Origin: Pseudonocardia sp. 73-21
GTDB taxonomy: Bacteria > Actinomycetota > Actinomycetes > Mycobacteriales > Pseudonocardiaceae
Length of the DNA: 64,000 nt
Assembly (NCBI RefSeq): GCF_001899645.1
Contig: NZ_MKVV01000044.1
Coordinates: 86,682 to 150,681 of the forward strand
Direction of reading: 5' to 3'
Position numbers and translations under genes: made by a program. The notes below the pieces were generated by a model. It searched no databases. It saw only the letters and a list, made by a program, of their open reading frames with translations, and was not told where the DNA came from. Below are positions 22,070 to 32,026 of the stretch, in pieces; the stretch's first letter is position 1; the number at the start of each line of letters is the position of its first letter.

Positions 22070-24181
22070 TCACACGAACGACGGGGACACGGTTTCCAGC
22101 CCGGACGCCGACACCTGCACGCGCACCGACCGCAGCCGGAAGCTCCCAGCGATGCCGAGCTGGTCGTCGAGCTCGTAGCGGACGAGGTCGCCGGCGTCGT
22201 AGGCGGAGATGTCGGCGTCGGGGGTGACCCGCACGTCCGGGCCCGGCACGAACAGCGCGTCGCCGCGCGCGGCCAGCAGACCGGCGACGTGCCCGTCGAG
22301 GGTGGGCTGCTCCGACACCGAGTCCCAGGTGGCGGTCACCCCGGACGCCCCGTACTGGGCGAGCAGCTCCGCGTTGGTCGCCGACCCGTACAGGGCGCCC
22401 GCATCGCTGGTGGAGGTGCCGGTGCCGAACGCGACCGTGGCGACGTCCTCGGCGGCGACGGAGAACATCGTCGACGCGGTGGTGATGTTGCGGCTGTCGA
22501 ACACGATGGCGTCCTCGCCGGCGGAGCGGTCGACGCCGCGCTGCGGGAACCACAGCTGCAGCCGGCGCGACGCCGGGTCGACGTCGATGTCGAACCCGGA
22601 CAGGCGTTGCCCCATCTCCTGGACGCGCTGCAGCACCTTGTGCAGCTCCGTCTTGAGGTAGGTGGCGTCCCGCAGCACCCCGGACGTCCCGACCGTGGAT
22701 GTGTCGATGCCGAAGTCGCCGTAGGGGCGGGCACGCCAGTGCTCGACGAGCGCCTTCACGATCGCGAACTGGTCAACCTGGGAGAACACGAGGTCGGAGT
22801 AGACGACCATGCGGGCGAGGTAGGCGAGCAGCCCGTCCGCGTTGAGCGTGAGTTGTTCGCCCTGGCGGCGGCCGGCGGTGAGCGGGCCCGCGAACACGAT
22901 CTGCCCGTCGCGGAGCAGCCATAGTTCGGTGGCGAGCGCGGCGGGCCCGCGGAGCCGCTGCAGCACCGCCTCCGACACCGTGGACAGTGCGCAGGTGAGG
23001 GTGAGGGTCTGCGGCTTGGACAGCTCGGTGGTCCAGTCCAGTGAGGTCCACAGGATGGGGTCGACCACCAGGAATGTGGGCGGGCCGGCGGCGGCGGGGA
23101 CGCGGGCGATGACGAGGAGTTCGTAGTCGGGGCCGGGGCGCAGCGGCAGCAACGTCGAGGGGAACACGTCGATGACCGCGGCCGCGTCACTGGCGCTGGC
23201 GGTGTCGGTGGCGGGCAGGAACGCGGTGTCCCCGGCGCTGGCCGTGTCGCTCGCGGTGGCGGTGTCGGCGATCGGGGCGGTGGTGTCCCCGAGAGCCACG
23301 GTGTCGGCGGCGGTGGCGGTGTCGGCGATCGTGACCAGGTCGGTTACCGAGGTGATGGCGTCGGTGCCGGTGGCGGTGTCGGCGCTCGGCGTGAGGTCCG
23401 CGTCGAGGGTCGTGACCGCGTCAGCGGCGGTCGCGGTGTCGGTGATCGTGGCGAGGACGTCGGTGACCGCCACCGTGTCGGACGCGGCGGCGGTGTCGTC
23501 GACGGTGATGTCGCCGCCGCCGATGAGCAGCACCGAGTAGGCGGCGGTCTGCTGGCTGGTGGTGTCGGTCTGGTTGATGGTGCCGGTCGACCCGGCCGAC
23601 GCGAGGACCCCGTAGCAGTAGGGCTGTATCGCGGCCGTGGACACCACGAACGTGATGCCGGTGCCCGACCCGGACGCGGACGGGGACCCGCCGGAGCCGA
23701 CGGTGCCGTTGCCGATGTACAGCTCACCCGCGCCCGCCGCGGTCAGGGTGGGGTAGAGCACCCCGGTCGCCGCCGCGTTGGTCTGCTGCCCGGTGACATC
23801 AACAGTCCAGGTGGTGGCCGCGCCGGCGCCGGTCGTCCACTCCCCGAGCGGCACGAACCCGCAGTAAATGCCGGAATTGCTGGCGGAGAACGTCGCGGTC
23901 TGGGTCTGCGCGGTCGACTGGACGCTGGTGACCTTGCCGACCCATATCTGCAGGTAGCCCGCCCCGCCGGGCACACCCGACCCGTAGGAGTAGCCGGTCC
24001 CGGCCTCGGTCCAGGTGAACCCGGTCCCCGTAATCCCGGTGACCTTGACCGTGGCGGACGCGGTGAACGTGCACACCACGACGGCGTTGCCCAGCGCCGT
24101 CGACGCCGCCGCGAACGTGGACTGCCCGGTGTTCGCGGTGTCGGTGTAGGTCTTGGCGGTCTTCGTGATCGCCACGCGCAC
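22070..24181 (-). CDS. Minor tail protein with DTATA repeats (receptor-binding candidate)
   Basis: 703 residues in three parts. Residues 1-225 are a beta-rich Ser/Thr/Gly domain. Residues 228-340 contain six repeats of about 19 residues based on ADTATAADTVA, a rigid Asp/Ala spacer. The C-terminal 360 residues resemble tail proteins of the Gp37-like group (LRPGPDYELLVIARVP, PTLDGHVAGLLAARG, GSFRLRSVRVQVS). It probably forms part of the tail tip and binds the cell wall. It ends 10 bp before the collar-fibre gene. Confidence 0.7.
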   Translation of the reverse strand: MRVAITKTAKTYTDTANTGQSTFAAASTALGNAVVVCTFTASATVKVTGITGTGFTWTEAGTGYSYGSGVPGGAGYLQIWVGKVTSVQSTAQTQTATFSASNSGIYCGFVPLGEWTTGAGAATTWTVDVTGQQTNAAATGVLYPTLTAAGAGELYIGNGTVGSGGSPSASGSGTGITFVVSTAAIQPYCYGVLASAGSTGTINQTDTTSQQTAAYSVLLIGGGDITVDDTAAASDTVAVTDVLATITDTATAADAVTTLDADLTPSADTATGTDAITSVTDLVTIADTATAADTVALGDTTAPIADTATASDTASAGDTAFLPATDTASASDAAAVIDVFPSTLLPLRPGPDYELLVIARVPAAAGPPTFLVVDPILWTSLDWTTELSKPQTLTLTCALSTVSEAVLQRLRGPAALATELWLLRDGQIVFAGPLTAGRRQGEQLTLNADGLLAYLARMVVYSDLVFSQVDQFAIVKALVEHWRARPYGDFGIDTSTVGTSGVLRDATYLKTELHKVLQRVQEMGQRLSGFDIDVDPASRRLQLWFPQRGVDRSAGEDAIVFDSRNITTASTMFSVAAEDVATVAFGTGTSTSDAGALYGSATNAELLAQYGASGVTATWDSVSEQPTLDGHVAGLLAARGDALFVPGPDVRVTPDADISAYDAGDLVRYELDDQLGIAGSFRLRSVRVQVSASGLETVSPSFV

Positions 24182-24240
24182 ACCTCCGACTCACAGGGGA
24201 AAGGAACGTCGAACCCGGGCAGTGCCCGGGGAAGGGGAGG

Positions 24241-24774
24241 TCAGGCCAGCGTGATGGTCGCGGTGATCACGCGGCTGATGCTCGAGGTCTTCACCCCGAT
24301 CGCCTGCGTCTTGCGGTTCAGCATCCGCCCGGTCGCCGCGGTCGCCGAGTTGAAGATCCCCACCTCCTGCCAGTCGAAGTTGGCCTCCGCCGTCCCGAAC
24401 GTCGACCGGAACGTGATCACGTTCGACGCGGAGGTGACGCCGTCGGTGTGCAGCGGATAGGTGGCGTCCATGCCCTTGCGGAGCTTGTTCGTCGCCGCCT
24501 GCAGATCGGTCTGGGTCGCCGCGGCCGCCGTCGTCGAGTCGCCCGCCCCGATCGCGGCGTTGGCGTTGTTGAAGTAGGTCAGCGCCCCACCCGCCGCCCC
24601 GGAGCCGTTCCCGATGAGGGACTGGAAGATGCAGGACATCCCGCCGTACATCAGCAGGTTCTCGAACTCGCACCGGTCGAGCGGGGTGTCGCCGGGGGCG
24701 ACGTCACCCGCGAACGACTCGACCTCGAACACGCAGCGCCACAGGCCCCGCTCACGCACGACAGCAGACATCAA
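24241..24774 (-). CDS. Minor tail / virion structural protein
   Basis: 177 residues, rich in Thr, Ala and Ser, with GMSCIFQSLIGNGSGAAGG, ATNKLRKGMDATYPLHTDG and NFDWQEVGIFNSATAATGRMLNRKT. This pattern is common in tail-tip proteins of actinophages. No enzyme motif. Lies between two larger tail genes. Confidence 0.6.
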   Translation of the reverse strand: MMSAVVRERGLWRCVFEVESFAGDVAPGDTPLDRCEFENLLMYGGMSCIFQSLIGNGSGAAGGALTYFNNANAAIGAGDSTTAAAATQTDLQAATNKLRKGMDATYPLHTDGVTSASNVITFRSTFGTAEANFDWQEVGIFNSATAATGRMLNRKTQAIGVKTSSISRVITATITLA

Positions 24775-24799
24775 CCCACACCTTCCGAAGAGGACAGCA

Positions 24800-26440
24800 T
24801 CAGCCCGGCCAGGTGGACCGGAACTCGATCGAGCACACCGCCGCGGCCCCGGCCGGCTCGACCTCGAACATCAGCTCGTTGAGGCCCGGCGCCAACGCCA
24901 GCGGCAGCCGCGGCGGCTGCCACGCCCCGTACTTGCTGGTGCCGTCGACCGTCACCGGCGACACCGGCGCCCCCGTGACCCGGGCCTGCATGTCCCCGAC
25001 CAGCGACGCACCCACCCCCAGCGCGGCGGCCACATCGAACCGGGCGCCCGTCGTGACGTTCGTCAGCACCACACGGGTCGCCGCCGGACCCGACACAGGC
25101 CCCGCGACCCGGATGATCGGGTACGCCCACCCCGAGCCGGCGTTGACCGCGGTCGCCAGCACCGGCGACTCCCGCACCGCAGTCACCGGCACCGACAGCG
25201 TCGACACCGCTGCCGCGTAGTGCCGCGGATCCGCCGCCCGCAGCGTGAACGCCTGCTGGTGCAGCAGCACCTGCAGCGGGTCCAGGCCCCGGACCAGGTT
25301 CGTCGGCCGGCAGTACACGCTCTTGAGCGGCTGCCCGGGGAGCCGGTAGATCAGCTCCCAGTCCTGGTCACGCTGCGGGACCAGTGCCCGCAGCAGCGTC
25401 GCCGCCCGCTCCTCGATCTGTGCGCGGTCCCCCGACCAGTTGCACTTCACCAGGATCTGCCGGGCCGCGGCGAGGTCGACCCCGCGCAGCGCGCCGTCCC
25501 CGCGCGGGAGGTCGTCGTCGGATGTGCGGACCTCCCACCCCTCCAGGCCCTCGACGGACTCGATCAGGTAGTCGGTGCCCGCACCGATCAGCAGCCCCGA
25601 CCAGCCACCCAACCGCATCTGGTAGTCGCTGGGCCCGATCCGGGCCCGCACCCCGATCCCGGCGACGTACAGCGCCGGCTGCGCGGCCGACGCCAGCCGG
25701 CCGAACACCGTCAGACTGGAGCCGCGGTTTCCGCCGACGGTGTACAGCGGCGGCTGCTGCGTCGAGTACAGCTTCGCCGGGCCGGTGGTGCCGCCCTTCA
25801 GGGTGATCAGCCCGGCGATCCACCGCCTGGTCGTCGACAGCGACGCCGACAGCGAGAAGCTCCCCACGGCCGAGGTCACCAGCTGGTGCACGGTGGTGCG
25901 TGAGCGTTCCCAGTCCTGGGTGCCGCCGTCGGGGGTGACGTCCTCGAACACTTTCGCCAGGCCGCCGGAGAACCCCGACTGTGTGGTGGAGGCGTACTGG
26001 TTGGCCAGCACCGCGATCACGGTCTCGTCGGCGCGGGTCGTCGTCCCGGACGAGCCGGTGCCGGCACTGCCGGACTCACCTGAGGAGGCCACGTTGCGGT
26101 CGACCGCGGAGGCTTGGGCGATGCCCTGGTACTCCAGCATCCGCACCGTCATGCCGCGGTAGGCGTCGGCGTGCGCGGTGACGCTGGTGGTGGCCGGCGC
26201 GTTCGCGAGTCCCCAGATGGAGACCTGCAGGTCGCGGACGGCGACGTCGCGGAGGCGCGTGAACGTCGACGGCGACAGGGAGTGGCCGATACCGAGACCG
26301 CCGGCGGTGACGACGACGACGAGCAGGTACGAGCCGGGTGTCGACGGGGCGAGGAATGTGGCCTTGACCGAGGTGGAGCCCTGGTCGCCGGGGCCCTGCT
26401 TCCTGGTCGCGTTGTACGCGGTCTGTGCTGGTGTGGCCAC
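24800..26440 (-). CDS. Distal-tail (Dit-like) minor tail protein fused to a beta-domain
   Basis: 546 residues. The N-terminal 240 form a lectin-like beta domain (TFLAPSTPGSYLLVVVVTAGGLG). The rest has the distal-tail pattern: DYLIESVEGLEGWEVRTSDDDLPRGDGAL, QERAATLLRAL, VYCRPTNLVRGLDP and a C-terminal NELMFEVEPAGAAAVCSIEFRSTWPG. Such proteins form the ring joining tail tube and fibres. It follows the tape measure in transcription order, as expected. Confidence 0.7.
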   Translation of the reverse strand: MATPAQTAYNATRKQGPGDQGSTSVKATFLAPSTPGSYLLVVVVTAGGLGIGHSLSPSTFTRLRDVAVRDLQVSIWGLANAPATTSVTAHADAYRGMTVRMLEYQGIAQASAVDRNVASSGESGSAGTGSSGTTTRADETVIAVLANQYASTTQSGFSGGLAKVFEDVTPDGGTQDWERSRTTVHQLVTSAVGSFSLSASLSTTRRWIAGLITLKGGTTGPAKLYSTQQPPLYTVGGNRGSSLTVFGRLASAAQPALYVAGIGVRARIGPSDYQMRLGGWSGLLIGAGTDYLIESVEGLEGWEVRTSDDDLPRGDGALRGVDLAAARQILVKCNWSGDRAQIEERAATLLRALVPQRDQDWELIYRLPGQPLKSVYCRPTNLVRGLDPLQVLLHQQAFTLRAADPRHYAAAVSTLSVPVTAVRESPVLATAVNAGSGWAYPIIRVAGPVSGPAATRVVLTNVTTGARFDVAAALGVGASLVGDMQARVTGAPVSPVTVDGTSKYGAWQPPRLPLALAPGLNELMFEVEPAGAAAVCSIEFRSTWPG

Positions 26441-26443
26441 GGG

Positions 26444-26866
26444 TCAGCTCGGGCGGGCGTTCGCGATGATCAGCTGCCCGATGTCGTACTGCACCGGCGT
26501 CAGGCCGGACTTCACGGTGATCGAGGAGTCGAGCAGGTTGGAGTACTGGCACACCCCGCCGGTGGACACGGTGAACGCGCCCCAGCCGATGACGAGACCC
26601 CAGTCGCCGGTCGGGTTGGGGTGGGCGTAGGCGACACCGTTGGCCTTCGACGTCACCCCGGCGACGGTGGCCGCGGCGGGCCAGTTCGTGACGTTGTTGG
26701 TGACCGCGACGCGGCCGTAGGAGCCGCCGGACGGCTCGGTGTAGCCGGTGCCGTCGACACCGGGCAGCGCCAGCAGCGCGCCGATGTACCAGGTCGCGGG
26801 CGTGCCGGAGCCGAAGTCGGCGTCGAGCAGCGTACGCAGCCGTGGGTCGGAAGCACCAGCAGGCAT
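26444..26866 (-). CDS. Small virion protein, tail-associated
   Basis: 140 residues, beta-rich: LLDADFGSGTPATWYIGAL, PNPTGDWGLVIGWGAFTVSTGG, SSITVKSGLTPVQYDIGQLII. The same short proteins occur just after the tape measure gene in actinophages and are probably tail components. No catalytic motif. Confidence 0.55.
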   Translation of the reverse strand: MPAGASDPRLRTLLDADFGSGTPATWYIGALLALPGVDGTGYTEPSGGSYGRVAVTNNVTNWPAAATVAGVTSKANGVAYAHPNPTGDWGLVIGWGAFTVSTGGVCQYSNLLDSSITVKSGLTPVQYDIGQLIIANARPS

Positions 26867-26902
26867 GAAGCACCCCAGTCCGGGTTGTGGTGATGGGTCA
26901 GG

Positions 26903-29900
26903 TCAGGAGATGCGCAGGGCGAGCGCGGTGGCGCGCGCGGTTTCGACGGGGTTGCCGGAGCGGTCCTCGACGGTGAACGGCCGCTGCTTGCGGATCTCCG
27001 TGGCGAGGGTTTGGATGTCGCCGCGCAGCTGTGCCACACCGGAGGCGACCGCGCTGATACCGGCCCACGCCGCGCCTTGGGCGGTGCTGGCCGAGCCGGT
27101 GCGGGCGGGGCCGAGCGCGGAGGAGATCCGCTGCGCCACACCGCCACCGGACGGCACCAGGTCGAGCCCGCGGTTGCGCGCCCACTCGGCGCCGATCTTC
27201 ATCGAGCGTGGTGCGGAGTCGTCGGGCAGGAAGTACTCCAGCCCGCGCGGCCGGTCCCCGATGACCCGCCACGTGTTCGCCGGGACCCGCTGAGCGATGT
27301 CACCGCGCATCGGAGTCAGCGGCCGGACCCCACCGGCGGCGTACTGCTCGACGACCGCGCCTCGGGCGTAGGGGTGCACGATGCCGCCGGCCGCGCCGCC
27401 CGCGATCCGCTTCACCCCGGTCGCGGTCGGGACCGCGGTGGACTGGCCGGCCACGACCGTGGCGATGATCGTGGTGTATCGGGTGCGGGCGAGGTTCGCG
27501 AGCTGCGCCTCCGCCGCCCCTGCCTGGACTTGCGGGATGACCTTCGGCAGGCCGGTCGTGGCGTCGGAGCGGGCCTTCCACGCCGCGAGGATCTGGTTGG
27601 CCAGGCCCGGGTTCGAGTCCAGCGCCGGAATGCCGGTGGTGCCGTTCGCCAGGGCCTTCCACGCTGCGAGGACACCTTCGGCCTTGCCGGAGTTCGCGTC
27701 GATCGTCGGCAGACCGGTGGTGGCGTCCGAGGTGGACTTCCACAGCTGCAGCACGCCGTTCGCCGCGGCCGGGTTCGCGTTGAGCTGCGGGATCCCGGTG
27801 ATGCCGTCGGCGAGCGCCTTCCACGCGGCGACCGTGGTGTTGGCCTGTGTCGGCTCCGCGCTCAGCTTCATCTGGCCGGTCGTCGAGTCGACCAGCAGCT
27901 TGAGGCCGTTCAAGCTGGTCTCGCCGGGCGCGACGTCGCCGAGGACCTTGAGTGTGCCGGTGGTCTGGTCGATCGTGTACTTCGTCGCCCCGACGGTGAG
28001 GATCGCCGGGCCGCCGTCGGCGTCGATCTTGACCGTGCCGCGGCTGCCGTCGGCGAGCTGCACGGTCTGCAGGATGTCGCCGCGCGCCGTGGTGGTCTCG
28101 GCGAGGATCGTGATGGAGCCGATGTACTTCTTGCTGGCCAGGTCCTCGACACCCTGCTTGACGCTGTCGAGCTTCGCCCGGTCGGCCTCGACGACGACGG
28201 TGACCTTGCGCCCGTCGGGGAGCGTGATGATCTCGGTGCGCAGGTTGGACATCTCGGCCGCCGTCGAGATGGCCTTCAGTCCCGCGTCGTCCAGGCCGGA
28301 GGCCAGCTGCGCGAACGCATCCCGCCCGGCCTGCGTGGACAGGTCCGCCGCCCGCAGGATCTCCGTGTTGTAGGCCTGCACCCCGGCCTCGGTGCCGCCG
28401 AGCGCCTCGGCCTGCTTCCGGGCCGCGTCCGCCTGCGACGACATCGCCGACGCCAGCGACAGGACCGCGCCCTTGTACTCCTCGGACTTGGCGCCGCTGT
28501 TCTTCAGCGCGTCGTTGGCCGCCTTCTGCGCCTCCGCGGTGCGCTGCACCGCCTGGCTGTAGGCCAAGGCGGTGTTGATCTGCGAGTTCATCTGGTCGGC
28601 CTGGGCCTTAAGGCCCTCGGTCGTGTTCCTCAGCGCGCCAGTGAGCAGGTCCTGCTTCTGCTTGAGGTCGGCGGTGTCGCGGGCCAGTACCTGCGCAGCA
28701 GCCGCCGCCTGCGGGGAGGACTCCCCGTACGTCAAGATCGCGTCCGCCAGGTTCTGCGTGCTGACCTTCACCCGGGTCTGCGCGCCCTCCAGTGCAGGCA
28801 TCGCCTGGATCAGGCTCTCGACCTTTGCCCGGAAGTTGTCCGAGGCCCGCGCGGCCTCGTCCATGGTGCCGTTGAAGTTGTTGTTGACCAGGTCGCCGTT
28901 GAAAAGGTTGTCCAGGACTCCGGTCCACCAGCCGGAGAAGCCCTCGAACTGCGCCTGGGTCTTCTTCAGCCCCGACGCCATCGTGTCGGTCCCGGCGATC
29001 ACCGACTTCGCGAAATCCTCCGACTTGTCCCGGGCCGCGTCGTAGGCGAACCCGACCGCGATCAGCGCCACCCCGATCAGCGGCAGCGCGTTACCCAGCT
29101 TGCCCAGCGCTGTGCCGAGCCCTGTCGTTGCGGTCTGCGCCGCCCGACCCGCCGCCAGCGAGCCGGTCAGCCCGGCAGCGTAGGTGCCGATGGCCGGGGC
29201 CAGCGCGGTCAGCCTGGACGCCAGCGTCGCGAAGCTCCCCGCGATCGCCGCCGACCCGAGCGCCTTGAACGCCACCACCGCCGCGAGCGCCAGCGCCGGC
29301 AACGGCCCGAGAGCGCCCACGACGCCGGTCACGATCCCGACCAGCGGACCCAGCGCACCCGCCGCGACCGCCGCCCCGTTCGACAGGTCCCGCAGCACCC
29401 CGCCGGCCAGGTTGCCCAGCATCGGCAGCAGCGGCGCCAGCGACTGCGCGATACCCGACACCGTCGTCGCGAAGGTCTGCAGCCCACCCGAGGTGGAGAA
29501 CGACTGGATCATCTTCAGCACGCCGGTAGCCAAGGCCTCCACCCCAGGCAGCAGGGCGTCGATGGCCTGCCGCGACTCCTTGAAGAACGCCGTGAGCGCA
29601 GACTGCCCGGTGCTCGACGACAACAGGTCAGCGAGCTTCCCCGTGACCTTGTCCAGGGTCGTGAGGAAGTCAGCGCCGCTGGCCTTCGCCGCGGTGAACA
29701 CCGACCCCAGCACTGACCCGACGTTCCCCGCGATCGACCCGAGGGTCCGCAAGGTGTCGACGCCGTCCTGGATCCACACCTTCAGCTGCCCGGACTGGCG
29801 GGCCTCGCTGATGAACGTCTGGAAGCGCTGGGTGACGTTCGTCAAGCCGGTGGCCAGGCCGGGCAGGAAGCCCGACCCGACGACGGCGATGTCGCGGAAC

Positions 29901-31021
29901 GCCCCGAGCAGGTTGTTCGCCGCCGGCGCGGCGTTGCGCAGCGCGACCCGCGTGTTGTCGAAGATCGCGTTGACGTCCTGCATGGTCTGCGACGACCGGG
30001 CGAACGCCACCACGTTCTTCGCGACACCGTTCAGCTCGGTCGCGACCCCACCGAGCCCGCTGCGCAGAATGGGCAGGTACGCCCCGCCCATCTCCTTGAT
30101 CTGGGTGTTCAGGCCGGCGAACAGCTTGTCCTGCACGTCGAGCCGGACGGCCGACCACGCGTCGGAGAACCCGCGGATCGCCTGCACCGCGGCGCGCGCG
30201 TTCGGCGACAGCGCCGCCATGGCCTCGTTGACCTTCTTGATCTGCGCCGGAGTGCCGGTCGGGCCGAGCGCGTCGTTGATGTGGGCGAACCCGACCGCGA
30301 CGGTCGCCCCGACCGCGCCCAGCGCCGCGAGACCGGCCACCGCGAGCGGAGCCAGCCCCGCCAGAGACACCAAAGACCCAGTGAGGGTGGCGATCGCGGG
30401 CACGGTCGACCCGAGCAGCGTGGGCCCGAGGAGGACGGCAGCGCCCCGCAGCGTCAGCAGCGCCTTGGCCGCCGTCGTGATGGCGCTGCTGTCGGCCTCA
30501 GCCTTGACCTTGACCGTGGTGTCGTTCGGGAGGCCGCGCAGCTCACGGCGCAGCGCCGCGACCTGCGCGAGCGCCGACACGGCACCGGTGATGCTGATGT
30601 GGATGTTGATGGCGCCGACCTGCTCCAGGTCGCGCAACGCCCGCGCGGCGGAGCGCAGCTCGCGGGCGTTCGGCAGGTCCCCGGTCACCGAGATCCGGGC
30701 GACCGCGTTCTGCCCGTCGAGGTCCCGCAGCGCCTTCGCCGCCGCCCGCAGCGCCCGCACCTCCGCCGCACCCGGGGTGCCGGTGATCTCCACGCGGGCC
30801 CGGGCGTTGCGCCCGTCGATCTCCGCGATCGCGGCGCGGGCCCGATCGAGCTGCGCGATCACCCCCGACGACGGGGTGTTGATCGTGACTCTGGCCCGGA
30901 CGTTGCGGCCGTCGATCCGGTCGAGCTCGCGGGCTAGCGCCTTCAGCTCGGCGGCGACAGCGGCGAACGTGCCCGACGCCTGGTCGTTCGCATCGACGTT
31001 GAACGTCAGGTTCCCGGCCAT
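26903..31021 (-). CDS. Tape measure protein
   Basis: 1372 residues, the longest gene of the prophage. Mostly helical Ala/Gly/Leu-rich sequence. Near residues 180-250 and 545-660 there are hydrophobic segments (VVGIVTGVVGALGPLPALALAAVVAFKAL) for membrane passage. A long coiled region (KDLKQKQDLLTGALRNTTEGLKAQ) follows. From about 1010 to 1190 a repeated unit with WKALADGTTGIPxLxxNP occurs five or six times. It sets tail length and is ejected with DNA. By the usual 1.5 angstrom per residue it predicts a tail near 200 nm. Confidence 0.88.
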   Translation of the reverse strand: MAGNLTFNVDANDQASGTFAAVAAELKALARELDRIDGRNVRARVTINTPSSGVIAQLDRARAAIAEIDGRNARARVEITGTPGAAEVRALRAAAKALRDLDGQNAVARISVTGDLPNARELRSAARALRDLEQVGAINIHISITGAVSALAQVAALRRELRGLPNDTTVKVKAEADSSAITTAAKALLTLRGAAVLLGPTLLGSTVPAIATLTGSLVSLAGLAPLAVAGLAALGAVGATVAVGFAHINDALGPTGTPAQIKKVNEAMAALSPNARAAVQAIRGFSDAWSAVRLDVQDKLFAGLNTQIKEMGGAYLPILRSGLGGVATELNGVAKNVVAFARSSQTMQDVNAIFDNTRVALRNAAPAANNLLGAFRDIAVVGSGFLPGLATGLTNVTQRFQTFISEARQSGQLKVWIQDGVDTLRTLGSIAGNVGSVLGSVFTAAKASGADFLTTLDKVTGKLADLLSSSTGQSALTAFFKESRQAIDALLPGVEALATGVLKMIQSFSTSGGLQTFATTVSGIAQSLAPLLPMLGNLAGGVLRDLSNGAAVAAGALGPLVGIVTGVVGALGPLPALALAAVVAFKALGSAAIAGSFATLASRLTALAPAIGTYAAGLTGSLAAGRAAQTATTGLGTALGKLGNALPLIGVALIAVGFAYDAARDKSEDFAKSVIAGTDTMASGLKKTQAQFEGFSGWWTGVLDNLFNGDLVNNNFNGTMDEAARASDNFRAKVESLIQAMPALEGAQTRVKVSTQNLADAILTYGESSPQAAAAAQVLARDTADLKQKQDLLTGALRNTTEGLKAQADQMNSQINTALAYSQAVQRTAEAQKAANDALKNSGAKSEEYKGAVLSLASAMSSQADAARKQAEALGGTEAGVQAYNTEILRAADLSTQAGRDAFAQLASGLDDAGLKAISTAAEMSNLRTEIITLPDGRKVTVVVEADRAKLDSVKQGVEDLASKKYIGSITILAETTTARGDILQTVQLADGSRGTVKIDADGGPAILTVGATKYTIDQTTGTLKVLGDVAPGETSLNGLKLLVDSTTGQMKLSAEPTQANTTVAAWKALADGITGIPQLNANPAAANGVLQLWKSTSDATTGLPTIDANSGKAEGVLAAWKALANGTTGIPALDSNPGLANQILAAWKARSDATTGLPKVIPQVQAGAAEAQLANLARTRYTTIIATVVAGQSTAVPTATGVKRIAGGAAGGIVHPYARGAVVEQYAAGGVRPLTPMRGDIAQRVPANTWRVIGDRPRGLEYFLPDDSAPRSMKIGAEWARNRGLDLVPSGGGVAQRISSALGPARTGSASTAQGAAWAGISAVASGVAQLRGDIQTLATEIRKQRPFTVEDRSGNPVETARATALALRIS

Positions 31022-31094
31022 GGCTCAGCGCCCCCTCTCCAGTGGTCAGCGGTGAAGAAGGGGGCGGGCGAACTGGTAACTCAGAGTTCAGAGT

Positions 31095-31535
31095 TCAGGG
31101 GGTGCGGTAGAGGTCCGCGCCGGTCGGCGGCTCCCCGGGCTGCTCGTGCGCGCCCGGGAGGTTGAGCGCGGCCAGGGTCGGCGAGTACGACGGCGGCTCC
31201 GGGACGGCCACCTGCTGGCCGAGGTCCGGGGACACACCGACCGTCACGGGCGGCTCGTCCGGGATCAGCCGGATCGTCTCCGGCTCCACCGTCTCCGCGA
31301 ACTCCGCCCACGACGCGCGACCACCCGACCGGCGCTGGGCCAGGAACGCCACCACGCAGAACTCCTTGATCACCGAGCTGAGCGATCGGTCCCCGGTCAG
31401 GCCAGTGGCCACCGCCTCCAGGAACGCATCGACCTTCACGCCCAGGATCTCGTCGACGAGGAAGAACTCCCCCGCCGTGATCTTCTTGGTGGCGTCGAAC
31501 TCGAACCGCTGCCCCGACATCTCGAACCTGAGCAT
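31095..31535 (-). CDS. Tail-assembly-chaperone-like protein before the tape measure
   Basis: 146 residues from ATG 31535. The first 100 read like a chaperone of the gpG group: FEMSGQRFEFDATKKITAGEFFLVDEILG, then VIKEFCVVAFLAQRRSGGRASWAEFAETV. A flexible Pro-rich tail follows. Directly upstream of the tape measure gene, its expected place. A second pair of chaperone candidates lies at 32027-32844, so this prophage has three such genes. A -1 shift near its end would add only about five residues. Confidence 0.55.
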   Translation of the reverse strand: MLRFEMSGQRFEFDATKKITAGEFFLVDEILGVKVDAFLEAVATGLTGDRSLSSVIKEFCVVAFLAQRRSGGRASWAEFAETVEPETIRLIPDEPPVTVGVSPDLGQQVAVPEPPSYSPTLAALNLPGAHEQPGEPPTGADLYRTP

Positions 31536-31537
31536 CT

Positions 31538-32023
31538 CTACCCTTCGATCTCGCGGGCCACCTGATCGACCACCCGCACCAGCCGTCCCTCGAACCCGGG
31601 CTCGTGCCCGCGGAGGGTCTTGAAGAACACCTCTTGCCCCGTCTGCTGCTGCCACGGCGGACGCCCCCACGTCGGGTGCCGCCACCGGCCCATGCCGTTC
31701 AGGCCGTAGGTCAGCGACCGGCCGTACGCCGGATCCACGGCGGCCGGCTCGACCTCGAACTTCACGCCGCGCCCCGTCGCCGAGCTCGTCGTCGCCGCAG
31801 CCACCCGGGCCCGCAGACCCGAGGACGAGCCGCCGCCACGGGACGACGTCACCTCGACGCCCATCCACGCAGCCCGGGTCTCGGCGAGCGCCGACGGCGC
31901 CTCCTGGGCGAGACCCTGCACCAGCCGGCGCTGCAGGCCGCCAGACGCTGCCCGTTCGAACCGGCGCGCGGCCGCCTCGACAGCCGCCTTGCCTGACGCG
32001 CCCATGCGGAACCGGATGTCCAC
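31538..32023 (-). CDS. HK97-gp10-like tail completion protein
   Basis: 161 residues. N-terminal helical part (GASGKAAVEAAARRFERAASGGLQRRLVQGLAQEAPSALAE), then a domain with YGLNGMGRWRHPTWGRPPWQQQ. This is the pattern of gp10-like neck proteins, which sit between head connector and tail tube. Its place after the tail chaperones is slightly displaced from the usual order. Confidence 0.6.
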   Translation of the reverse strand: MDIRFRMGASGKAAVEAAARRFERAASGGLQRRLVQGLAQEAPSALAETRAAWMGVEVTSSRGGGSSSGLRARVAAATTSSATGRGVKFEVEPAAVDPAYGRSLTYGLNGMGRWRHPTWGRPPWQQQTGQEVFFKTLRGHEPGFEGRLVRVVDQVAREIEG

Positions 32024-32026
32024 TCG

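Noticed and set aside
27011..29716. 901-codon frame on the plus strand
   Set aside because: Shadow of the tape measure gene.
31081..31311. Frameshift partner of the chaperone-like gene at 31095
   Set aside because: The -1 frame adds only about five residues after the normal stop, and no in-register slippery heptamer is present (CCCGGGG there is in the wrong phase).
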